Positions 54,139-64,000 of a stretch of DNA of 64,000 nt are shown piece by piece. The notes under the pieces were generated by a model that saw nothing but the letters and a program-made list of their open reading frames with translations, did no database searches and had not been told where the DNA came from. The translations under genes and the position numbers were made by a program. Origin of the DNA: Cydia pomonella (taxonomy: Eukaryota; Arthropoda; Insecta; Lepidoptera; Tortricidae); assembly GCF_033807575.1 (NCBI RefSeq), contig NC_084717.1:11967692-12031691 (forward strand), in the 5' to 3' direction. The stretch's first letter is position 1, and each line of letters begins with the position of its first letter.

Positions 54139-54367
54139 CAATAAAGTCTTAAGGCAACCCAGGGCAATTGCAACTATGGGATTAAAGCAACTACTTTAAA
54201 AATACAAGAAGTCTACATCTAGAGCCACTTGTATTCATGAAACGCTTTCGCCAGTCATAAAAGAGAGTTCATCCATGGTATAGTAAGGCTCTAACTCTAG
54301 ACTCCTTGTATTTTTAGAGTAGTTTGATTTGCCTAATATATGCAATTGTCCCGGATGACTTTATTGT
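54139..54367. mobile_element. MITE with ACAATAAAGTC ends
   Basis: Left ACAATAAAGTCTTAAGGCAA and right CCGGATGACTTTATTGT are inverted; inner arms CTACTTTAAAAATACAAGAA and CTTGTATTTTTAGAGTAG also pair. Confidence 0.7.
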
Positions 54368-55075
54368 TTTATTGTCAAGGGGACGACTCGAAATTAAAAA
54401 AGTAATCCCACCAGTTGCTCCCAGTATTAAAAGCATGAGATTATAATCCTTTCCAGTTCCATATATCCCTCTGCAATTTCCCATGGTGTCGTTGCCTAAC
54501 GGTGATTGACCCAGTATTGCAGCATAATTGATCGTCTCTGTATCGCGATGAGCGTTGCTAACGACTCTAACGAGCGAGCGGGCAAGATCGGCTTCCTTTA
54601 CAGAGTGTAATTAAATTATTAATTATGACCACATCGTCTATGCATTCCGGGCAGTCACGGTTCCGATATGTGATCCATGTTTTGTTATAAAGAAATTTAC
54701 ATTATAGGTGTTGCTTTTAATTATCTATATCATTTATATGTACCTACATATGCACGTAAATTAAACTATATAAGTTTTAAAATTTGTTTGATGCCCATCT
54801 AAATTAAAATCATAATGCCATAAATTTGCTTTTTTAATATTATTATTATAAACAAATAAGCGTACGCTTGAAGCAAGACTAAATTAAAAGTTAAGTAAAG
54901 AATGTACTTACAATATGTACAATCAGGAAATCAGGAAAACAAAAGTATTACTGACTGTACATGAACTAATAATAACAAAGTTGTACAAGCGAGTTAACAT
55001 ATTAATAAAATATTTAGGCTTTAAAAAGGTACGTATGTGCTTTATTAAAAATATATTTGCAACACAAACGTTTCA

Positions 55076-55273
55076 ATGCCTTCTAAATTACAGCGGTGTT
55101 GTAACCGGCGTTATATTAAATTAGCTCCTTATCAGCCGATGTTGCGTATCAGGACGAGTGGAGCCGTAGTGTTTAATGAGCGAGATAAGAACAATGCCAA
55201 CGTACAGAGGCTTTACGACCAAGTGTTATTGCCATCACTTGGCAGGCGTATTATCTCGGGAAAACCAATGTAA
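55076..55273 (+). other. Unrecognised open frame, possible exon
   Basis: 65 codons with balanced composition (LRIRTSGAVVFNERDKN, RLYDQVLLPSLGRRIISG). An acceptor-like TTCTAAATTACAG ends at 55094 and a strong donor-like CAAT|GTAAGT sits at 55270. No domain recognised and no neighbouring exon found; coding status unproven. Confidence 0.25.
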
Positions 55274-55290
55274 GTGAGATCTCGAGATGC

Positions 55291-55569
55291 CTAGCAACTA
55301 AGTATGCTTGAGCCGTTTATTCTCAATCCGTAATATTTTTTATTTCGCTCACATAGTTTCAGGACATCAATGGTTTCAGGTATCTTTCTTAGTCTTCTAC
55401 ATAATTCGACTTTATTTCTCATTTTCCATAACCCGCCTTTTTGGTCTGAGTGTATGATTTTTATTAATTTAGAGTTGATATGATATCTATCTAATTCGTC
55501 TAACGACAAAACTAAAGGTCTGCGCTGTAAAGTATCATCACTTTTAATAACTATATATGTAGAAAACAT
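55291..55569 (-). other. Unrecognised 92-codon open frame
   Basis: Minus-strand frame reads LSLDELDRYHINSKLIKIIH, then SDQKGGLWKMRNKVELCRRL and a Cys-terminated end. It has a protein-like composition in AT-rich DNA but matches no family I know. Could be a fragment of a mobile element or a decayed gene. Confidence 0.25.
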
Positions 55570-56049
55570 AGCGCAAAAGAATGGGCGAGATAGTACCAGC
55601 TAAATGCTTTTTCTTGAAATAAGCTTTGCGGCCGCTTCAAAGTGCAAAAGGCCCAGGTAAACTACGATAAAATTAGTTTACGATTTTATACGACACCTTC
55701 GATATTTATGCAGGAGCAGAAACCATAATTAAACTGGCTTAGGTAGCACTAAACTGGTTCAGGGGACGATGCGTTTATAACCGTTGGGAACAGCCTTAAA
55801 GTTTCGCAACGCAAACCGTGCCCGACATGACGAATTGCGGCGGTTTCGTCACGGTTCGTGTCATCTTTGGGCTGACGAATTACGCTTACTGGCCTAAAAG
55901 ACGTAGGGCATGAGTTGCAAATTGTGGTTTTCCTTGGGACGTCAGTATTACTCAAGCCAGTGCATATGTTCTACATATCTATCGATAGGAGACGTAATTG
56001 CAATTTCTTGATGGCTGGAAAGCGCTCAGTTTTCTTTTGAAATTATATT

Positions 56050-56560
56050 AATAATCCTTCTAAGCGTAGACCGTAAATTAGTACTATGGCATACGACCAT
56101 GACTGACCAACATCTTTAACGAAAGGAATTTTAAAAGTACACGGTAAGCCTTTCAGCACACGGAGCGTACCTAAAGCGTAAGCGTATCGTAAAAACGTTT
56201 CGAGTACGAGACGCATAGAGTTCTGGACAAAAAGCATCGTGTAAGCGTAATCGTTTTCTAAGTAAAATCTAATTAGTTGAAATCATGGCGTCGTCGCTGG
56301 CGTCAGATGTCTTCGGTGGATGTATCGGCGATCTTGCTTTCTTGTCAGATGAAGAAGATTTTTTTTATTGTTTAAGTATGTCAAAAGATTTATTTTTTAC
56401 GCCTGTCGCAATGACGACAGAAATCTCATACGCTACGCTACGACGACGCTTCGTGTGCGGACTTGTTTGAAGTTGTTCTTGCGCGTCGCGCTCTCGTTCT
56501 ACGCGTGTATTACGATACACTTACGCGTCTCTTACGCTGAGGACCTTGTTCTACCTATAT
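56050..56560. repeat. GTAAGCGTA/TACGCTTAC-rich repeat with a short open frame
   Basis: Left part (56155-56250) has AAAGCGTAAGCGTATCGTAA and GTGTAAGCGTAATCG; right part (56490-56545) has inverse words (TACGATACACTTACGCG). Between them 56285-56470 encodes MASSLASDVFGGC, 61 codons. Looks like a degraded DNA transposon; not classified. Confidence 0.4.
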
Positions 56561-56599
56561 ATTTAAAGTGCCCCCTTCGTATAAATATTTAAGCGTCCT

Positions 56600-57950
56600 G
56601 TCCTTTTGTCCACGCATGTCCATTGATTGACATCTGTATCCAGTCTTTACTAGTTTGTTAATAGATGTCGTCTTTTCATTTCATGGGTGGTTTGCCACGA
56701 CTGCCGACCTTGCTCTCTTTCTTCTATCTGCCCTTCTTCAGTTTCTGCGTACGATCACTTACACACAGTGGCGTTGACCACTACTTTGGTATTGTGTAAA
56801 TACTACATAAACCCATCTACTATTAAACACCTATATCTATTTATACAGGCTAAAAAGGTTCATTTTTCTGATTTACAAACGTGAAAATTACAGACTGACA
56901 AATGCAAGTAGACCGTAACCGATACGTATCTGTGGGAAGGTAGTTACATTTTCTTGAACGCCTTCCAGAAGGCTACAGGATATATTTATTACAATGAAGT
57001 AACACATAATTAGTAAGTAATATTGATGTTAATTAGTAGTTAAAATATACAATTGTTACTGTTCTTGTGTGTGTTTTCTTCTTCAATTAGGTGTGTAGAT
57101 ATCTTCGTATAATAACGATCTACAAGGGTAGCAATGGAAGTAAATTCCTAAATGTAATAAAAATTGTGTTTCATTTAAAATTTGAAATAAAGTTCTACAT
57201 ATCTATCTATAGGAGACATAATGTCTCCTCAAACGTGCTACAGTTTCAAATATTCAAAATTTACGAGTATTAGATATAGATTAAATAGATCGAAAACGTA
57301 TTGGTTACATCTGCTCGCTAGTCAGAAAGTGCGAGTGCTTTACTAATAATTAATTCTGTTGATTTCGCATTGTATGTCGCTGAATGTAGCCCGAGCGATA
57401 TTTCGCTTGCTAACTAATAAATTGAGGATGTTGACGTATAGTTTAGGGGCTAGTTAGTCAGGATGTGTATGCGTAGCTTCTATCGCCATTTTCAATAAAA
57501 ATTACATGGCAACATAAACAGTGATAATGTCAATGATTATTCCTATGCATAGACATAATAACAATAACTAAGAAAGTAGAATGGGTTAAGTAATTACGCA
57601 AAAATCTTACTTAATCACTGATTCCAGTTTCTTATCCAACAATAAAATCATAATTACACTGTCTTAACTTTCCTCCATAACACATTACGAGAGAAATGGC
57701 GTCAATACATCAGTTAAGAATACATTAGTCCGATTAGAAACCGTGACGGCCGCTGTTTTGACCGGGGTGCGCCAGTCGCCAATGTGTGTTACTTCTTTGC
57801 TCGTTATGGAAATTTCTATTTCGCAGGAAAATAACTATACGTTTGCTTTCTTTTAACCATGTAATTATATGCTTTTTCAGGACATGTGTTTATAAATAAT
57901 CACTTGTTACTAAACAGGCTGAGTTTGTTATGTTATGTCTGACCAAATTC
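56600..57950. other. Unassigned AT-rich region
   Basis: No gene or structured repeat recognised. Confidence 0.35.
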
Positions 57951-57952
57951 TA

Positions 57953-58140
57953 AGGGGTGAATATGAATAAGTAGTTCATAGTGAACAACTTGAATTATGA
58001 AGTCAACGCCGCAATCGCTGTTCCATAGAAAACACTGCCATGTGATTCGCTGAAATGTATGAGACAGCAGATTTTTTTGAGATTTCGTGGTTTACTTCAT
58101 AGTTAACGTTGTTCATTATGACCTATGTATAATCACCCCT
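57953..58140. mobile_element. MITE with AGGGGTGA ends
   Basis: Left AGGGGTGAATATGAATAAGT and right CCTATGTATAATCACCCCT are inverted; inner AGTGAACAACTTGAATTATG pairs with CATAGTTAACGTTGTTCATT. A left-end fragment is at about 49354. Confidence 0.75.
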
Positions 58141-60615
58141 CAGAGCTATCAAAGATTATCAAAGTCACTCTGTATCTGAATCTGAATCTGTAAATGAAAA
58201 TCTAATCATACGAATTCCAGAATATTTGAAGGTACTTTTACACTCTTCTGTATATAGAGCTTGAAGCTTGAGCTTGTAATGAAGCTTGAAGTTTTATTTA
58301 CTAAGAACAGTCACTGAACTACGTAGAACATAAGCTGACGGTCCTGGTCTCAAATTCATACTGTATATGTAGTGGTTTTAATGTATTACAAGAGATACAT
58401 AAGTATCTACCTACCTACCTACTAGGAATTGGCGATTTTTCCATCTCTAAATCATATAATTCATACTATGCGATCGGAATCTCGGAAGGATCGAAAACCA
58501 GGACATGGTTCAATTGATAATTTTTGTACATTATCATATCTTGATTGAAGATGATTCCAGAGGCGGACTATACGAGTAGATACATGATTTATTACGATAG
58601 TGGTAATCTAATGCTTTAGTCGTGGTTCCGTTTACCACAAGATGGTGTAATTACAGCCAGTAGTTGAGATTATATTGGGCACAAACTTTAAGGACCAAGG
58701 CCGCAGATTTGGTGTCGGTTTATACAGCTTGTGTTTTAATTTGGATTGTATTATTAATTCTGTTCATTTCAAGGGAGCTTTCCTTACATCAAACAAGTTA
58801 AGTGCAAAACAAATTAAAACACTGACGACATTATATTCTCATTACGAGTAAATAATGTATATCCACATAGATCTAATTTGCCATTTACATTTCGTTATTT
58901 ACGGAACCAAAATAATCAACTTTCACATAGGTACCTATATCAATTTATTTGAACGAACAGTGACGTAGCCTACGTCCGTAGGTGACTCTAGATTAATGGA
59001 TTTTTCTAATGATATTGCACAATTTGATCAAATTTCTTTTCAGCCAAGAACGACCATCTATTTGGAAAGTAAATATTTGTATACTTATATTCCATTCCAC
59101 TTCCACTTTCAGCGCTAGATCGCATCTGTTAACCAATTCCCTTCTGTGATTTAGGTAGTCGACGTCAAAGATACGTTTCCATTTTTCGCCTTATTACAAA
59201 GGAGTAAGGTGCAAAAGTGTAAACATATCTTTGACGGACTTTGAAAACGGAATGAAATTATGGCGTCGAAGTAAAGACTTCAAACAATCTTAGAATTACT
59301 GGTACTGATTGATACAATTGTGTACATTGTCCTAAATCTAGCCGGCATTTTAAGTTACAAATCTGTAATGTCGTGTAAGAAGTGTTTTATGCAGTTTGCT
59401 CTTATTTTTAGGGGTGACCTTTAAATTATTTAAATTTTATTCCGGTATTTATGTCATCGTGATTTAATGTTCTAGAATCATGAAAATGTAAGTGGGCATT
59501 CCATTTGTTTTCCTTGTCGGACGTACATTTCTACGTTTATCTGATGATGTTTATATATTATGTATTGAGGCACTACTAAACGAGAAACGGTTATAACTTT
59601 AACAATAACTTAACTGCTACTAGTTACCCCCAAAACATAAGATATAATTTTATGGAAATGGATAAAAGGAAACAAATTATGATAGATATTTTTCTGACAT
59701 ATGAAATGAACAGGTAATTAAGTTTGTACCTATATGTGTTTGTATAACACCAATTTGATTTTGTAAATGTCTGTGATTTCAGAGTAAAAAAGGTTGAATT
59801 CTGGAGTTAATTATTTTTTGCTAGATCTATTAAACGACAATGTACTGTGACATTTTTCTCTGAAAATCAAATTTCCAACCGTTTGACCTAGATGTGCTGA
59901 TAAGGATTGATAAGCCTGACGGTTTCAGGGCAAAAGGCTTATGTTTATTTTATGTAGATTAGTATGGTAGCCTAGTACGGTATGGTAGATAACATTTTTA
60001 CAAGTTATGATAGATTTTTTACTGCTACTATACACGGCAAACCTATCATATAAGCAAATATAATATGTACAGGGAAGTATTAAAGCGGAAATGTAATCTA
60101 TGTTAGGTACTGACCTACCGGCCAATAATATATCACCTTCGGGTTTTTGTATGAACGTGTATAGAGTAAACAATATAAGTTAACGGCACCAATCATGGAA
60201 AAAGTTAAATATCCAATTCATCCTCTATATTTTCTATGTATTTAATGAAAGGTAATGCAATTGGTTTCAATATTATTAACCGATTAAAACTATAGATTTT
60301 TGCTCCAGTCATGGGATGTATGGCGTCATTAGTTTTCAAACTAACATTTGTCCATGAAAAATTAAACTTAAGCAGCTCTTTGGCTCTTGTTTATGGTAAA
60401 ATATTGTAAGGGTTTTTAACCAGATGGTAAATACTTGTTTTACAGGATTGTCTATACCATCCCATTACGGTGCCTGTTCCATTATAGGGGTGTTTACTAT
60501 AGGTTAGTTGGTAGATTGCATATTTGACTAGTCATTTTATACGAATATATGATGAATAGTGGTGCAATGAAATACTGTGAATTACACTAGAGAGAGATAT
60601 TACTACAAAATCTCT
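58141..60615. other. Unassigned AT-rich region
   Basis: Apart from the 74-bp palindrome, no gene or named repeat seen. Confidence 0.35.
59163..59236. mobile_element. Short palindromic MITE, 74 bp
   Basis: Left CGTCAAAGATACGTTTCCAT and right TGTAAACATATCTTTGACG are inverted with almost no loop. Confidence 0.7.
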
Positions 60616-60970
60616 AATAAAAAAAGCGGCCAAGTGCGAGTCGGACTCGCCCATGAAGGGTTCCGTACTATTTATGACGTATTAAAAAAACTACTTACTA
60701 GATCTCGTTCAACCCAATTTTCGGTGGAAGTTTGCATGGTAATGTATATCATATATTTTTTTTAGTTTTATCATTCAGTTATTTTAGAAGTTACGGGGGG
60801 GGGGGGGGGGGGGGACATTTTACCACTTTGGAAGTGTCTCTCGCGCAAACTATTCAGTTTAGAAAAAAATTATATTAGAAACCTCAATATAATTTTTGAA
60901 GACCTATCCACACTTTGATGAAATCTTTTTTTTAAATTGTATGACGTATTAAAAAAATACTTGTATTAAT
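60616..60970. mobile_element. Partial copy of the 28641 element family
   Basis: AAAAAAAGCGGCCAAGTGCG then GGGTTCCGTACTATTTATGA matches the left end and first 250 bp of the element at 28641. The right half is missing. Confidence 0.65.
60795..60814 (+). repeat. Run of 20 G
   Basis: An uninterrupted G homopolymer inside the repeat copy, at the site where the family normally has a short G-run. Confidence 0.9.
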
Positions 60971-62665
60971 TTAATGAGATATTCATGTACCGGTCTAAAT
61001 AGTTTTTAATATTAGACATGATCAGAGGTGGGAGCTTTGAATCTGCTTTGATATCTCTGTAAGAATTTACATCACAGGCGAATTTTGTTGGTGCCTCATA
61101 ATCGACATTTAATGCTGGATTCAATTGAAAATTATTATTTTGGTCGTAAAATATTAACTTGTACATTTTTCTTGATATTTTAAGCATAATATTTTCGAGT
61201 GAAAACAGTACATAGCCAAATATACTTAATCTTTCGATGAGGTCTTTTTTCCCTTTAACGGATGCCTTGCGTTCCCGTAAAAGTGCTTTTAACCAGGCCC
61301 CTCTTTCCCACTGGGCACTCTGGGCACGTGCCCGGGGCCCCGAAAGATCTTAAACGCCGTTTTTTTACAGTCCAACGGGGTTTTTAATAGGGCCCCCTAT
61401 TCCTGAGTGCCCAAGGCCCCCGTGTGTATAAAGACGGCCTTGCTTTTAACTGTGTTACAGTCAGACGTCCATATTTTTCATGAGGATCCATTTTATTGCG
61501 TTAAACAGACGATTATTATGTACATGAAAATATCCTACATGCTCCTGTCAAAACAAAACTTTTTATTTGAATGGCTTTGAAACTTTATCTGACAGTTTCT
61601 TTGCCTCAGATACAAAGTTTAATACTTATGGAGTTTTATAAAACATTGGTTTATTAAATACAAATATTTTTTAAGTTATAAATTTCATACAGCGAGTTGG
61701 GTGAGTTGTCTCAAACTCTAGTGGCGCCATCTACAAATAGCTTGCAGCCGCCTTCCCCATTGGAAGAAGCAGCTCGATTCGGGCAACCAATGTAATTTTG
61801 ACGTTAGAAATATCGTAGATAGATCTTATTGGGATCACAGCGAAATCGAAATAAACGTCAATTTTGACATGTCGTTTAGCTATCGATTTTTTCAAGGTCT
61901 TTACATGATCTTAAACGTGTCTTAATCATTCTTCGAATCGGGCCGATACATTAAAACAAAAAACGTCTATGAAAAAAACCATTACATGAGACCATTTTTT
62001 CTCATCGCTCGCACAAAGGACTGAGGTGGAAGTCATTCACAAATAAGTGATGACTGATGACGTGACGTATTATACCCATATATAAGCTTCCGGCTGCATT
62101 AATAATACCAAAAAATGTAGGGCAGGCTAATATATAAACATAAATATCAATAACTAATATAAATAAAATAAAAAAATGAATAAAAGATACTGGTATAGGT
62201 ATTTAAACAAATATTTATGTTTTTAATTTAAAGCCCATTTGGCATCCAACAATAGATAAATTCAAGATGATCCTGTGTACTATGATGTCCATGAAAACGG
62301 ACGTTAATAGAATAGTTAAACACATCGAACAATTAAAGGGCCAACGATGACGAAAGACGCCATTTTGGACGGCCTCGGTGCACTGTTATGATATTAATCA
62401 TGTCATAACATTACGTTACAGATCGTGCCAATCACGAAGACGCGTGCCTTAACTCTTATTGTCATGTTATTAAAGGTTAGATTTGACAAATCCGCGAAGA
62501 CAACTAAATTGTAAAGACTGGCATTCATAAAAGTTGCCTATCTAATAGCCCGATTTACTTTTTTTGGGGTTCTTAGCCAATCAACTAGTTCTTGTCATCG
62601 TTACTTTGTAATTTGTTAAATTTATTTATTTAGATTTTAGTTTCAATAATATTCAGCATTACGGA
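60971..62665. other. Unassigned region with repeat fragments
   Basis: A GC-rich block at 61285-61440 (GGCACGTGCCCGGGGCCCCG) looks like a transposon remnant. A half-MITE with CGATTCGGGCAACCAATG (61775-61792) and AAACGTCAATTTTGAC is followed by GAATCGGGCCG (61936). No gene. Confidence 0.35.
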
Positions 62666-62849
62666 CCGATTCGAACTTTAAGATACGTCAAATATTAGGT
62701 ATATTTTTCAAATCAAATTTAGGTGGATCGGATATGTCAGTGTTAAAAGTGACGTTTTTGTTTAAAGAAACGTCACTTTTGATACTGACATATCCGAGCC
62801 ATATCGTATCTAGACGTAGAATTTGACGTATCTTAAAGTTAGAATCGGG
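62666..62849. mobile_element. MITE with CCGATTCGAACTTTAAGATA ends
   Basis: Left CCGATTCGAACTTTAAGATA pairs with right TATCTTAAAGTTAGAATCGG. The central hairpin GGATATGTCAGTGTTAAAAG / CTTTTGATACTGACATATCC pairs around GTGACGTTT. 184 bp. Confidence 0.8.
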
Positions 62850-63180
62850 GCGTAAGTTAAGTTTTAATTTGTCTTTTTATCAAGAAAGGCGATATCGGCG
62901 CACAAATCGAAGGCCGTTACTAAAATAGAAAAGTAGGTACCTGAATGCGAAGCGATTTCGAAACTAAATTGAAGTCTAGATTATTAACACGCAATAGTTA
63001 GATATCCGAGTTTTATGGTCTTACATCACTTTCGGCGTAATTGTGAGAAATAAAACGTTTTAAAAATTATTAATTTGAAATCAAACTTACCTAACTACAG
63101 TCAGGAATAACTATAGATTTAAGAAAAAAAATTAAATCGCCGGTTTGATAAAACCTTGTTATCTTAACCTTAGCTTAGAT

Positions 63181-63300
63181 TTTTTTTTATACTACGACGG
63201 TGCAAACAAGCATACGGCCCGCCTAATGGGAAGTCACAGCGGCAGAATGCTGAAGCACATGCTGTGTCGGCGCCTTTTCGCCACTACACAGTCGTGACAA
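63181..63300 (-). mobile_element. Diverged LINE 3' end related to 13540-13940
   Basis: Minus strand ends CGGGCCGTATGCTTGTTTGC then ACCGTCGTAGTATAAAAAAA, matching the end of the copy near 13900-13930. Confidence 0.6.
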
Positions 63301-63375
63301 AAAATTCCCAGTAGTTAGTTAGTAATTAAATTATTCTATGTTGTATTTTTATCCGCTACATATGAATTCGTCAAA

Positions 63376-63590
63376 GAACCTTGAACAGCCTAATTTGTAC
63401 TTGATCGATCGAGCTTAGCCGAGAAGAGAAAATCTGTAATTACTAATTACAAACATTGAAAATAAAAGAAAAAGTCTATGTTTGAGTAAAACATTATCAA
63501 ATATCATTATAATTGACTTTAAATGGTCCCTACGCACAAATTAAACAAAAAACCTTCAACAGATAGCCTAATTTGTACTTGACCGATTTG
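63376..63590 (+). repeat. Local direct repeat, spacing about 175 bp
   Basis: CCTAATTTGTACTTGATCGA near 63391 recurs as CCTAATTTGTACTTGACCGA near 63568, each followed by TTAGCCGAGAAG (63413, 63666). Confidence 0.6.
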
Positions 63591-63779
63591 TAGCGGAAGC
63601 GACGTTATAAATAACATTGTCAGTAATCGCGCCCGTTTGTCCTGGAATTGTCTAAATTAAGCGTTTTAGCCGAGAAGGGCACTCGCGCGCAAGGCTGAGT
63701 ATGACGTCAGCGGCGGTGTGTTCCTCTTGCGACATATTTAAACAGTTTATTTGTTATAATAGAAGTAATCATTTTAATG

Positions 63780-64000
63780 CGCAAATAATCATGTCCATAA
63801 AAAGCAGGATTCAGGGTAGACCCAACAGCTAGTTATATGTTAGCGGATAGGCCAGACAGTCTTTTGCAAAGACATTGGATGTCCACATTTAATAAACCCC
63901 CTTTCTGGGGATGTTTATTATTTAAATTAGAAATAAAATGTAGTAGGTATAAGTAGAAATAATCTTATAAGATATCTGACTAACAAATGTGGACCACTGT
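63780..64000 (+). mobile_element. LINE 3' end, second copy of the 2830-3460 family, cut by the window
   Basis: ATCATGTCCATAAAAAGCAG, TTAGCGGATAGGCCAGACAG, CTTATAAGATATCTGACTAA and CAAATGTGGACCACT align with 3207-3423. It contains only the last few dozen codons of the RT and the 3' UTR. Confidence 0.8.

Noticed and set aside
1..64000. CRISPR array, bacterial defence island, phage or plasmid features
   Set aside because: The window is insect nuclear DNA with spliced genes; the tandem repeats are exon duplications and microsatellites without unique spacers.

Overview
This window is nuclear DNA from an insect, almost certainly a moth or butterfly (Lepidoptera). It has GT-AG introns, an AT-rich background, and a very dense load of inverted-repeat MITEs, tRNA-derived SINEs and non-LTR retrotransposon debris. 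Several of these repeats look like families I know from lepidopteran genomes. No species can be named. There is no bacterial operon, CRISPR array or rRNA gene, and no convincing stand-alone tRNA gene.

One cellular protein-coding gene can be assembled completely: nuclear RNA export factor 1 (NXF1/TAP, the orthologue of fly small bristles). It lies on the + strand as ten coding exons from 4280 to 23881, encoding 611 residues. All splice phases agree and the full family architecture is present: basic RG-rich N-terminus, RNA-binding domain, leucine-rich repeats, NTF2-like domain, Ala-Pro linker and C-terminal UBA-like TAP-C domain.

Layout. 1-4280: a 3.36-kb element with perfect 30-bp terminal inverted repeats and a 4-bp target duplication, filled with two unrelated reverse-transcriptase (RT) remnants in opposite orientations; the NXF1 5' region follows. 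5728-14853 (NXF1 intron 3): a nearly intact sense-oriented non-LTR retrotransposon whose ORF1 resembles the baculovirus FP25K family, then a broken antisense RT copy interrupted by a TA-flanked MITE, and other LINE scraps. 14964-19804: introns 4-5 with at least five MITEs. 19805-22580: exons 6-8, each followed by decayed or tandem copies of itself; the exon 8 array has six units of about 143 bp. 22741-23881: last two exons. 23882-64000: about 40 kb with no recognisable coding gene, made of MITEs, SINEs, LINE ends and unassigned AT-rich sequence. A possible unlinked first exon lies near 40485-40646, and two unrecognised open frames lie near 55.1-55.6 kb.

The genes here do not form a pathway. 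The biology worth attention is how one essential mRNA-export gene keeps its splicing intact despite local exon duplication and repeat insertion, and how mobile elements are nested in one another with readable target-site duplications.
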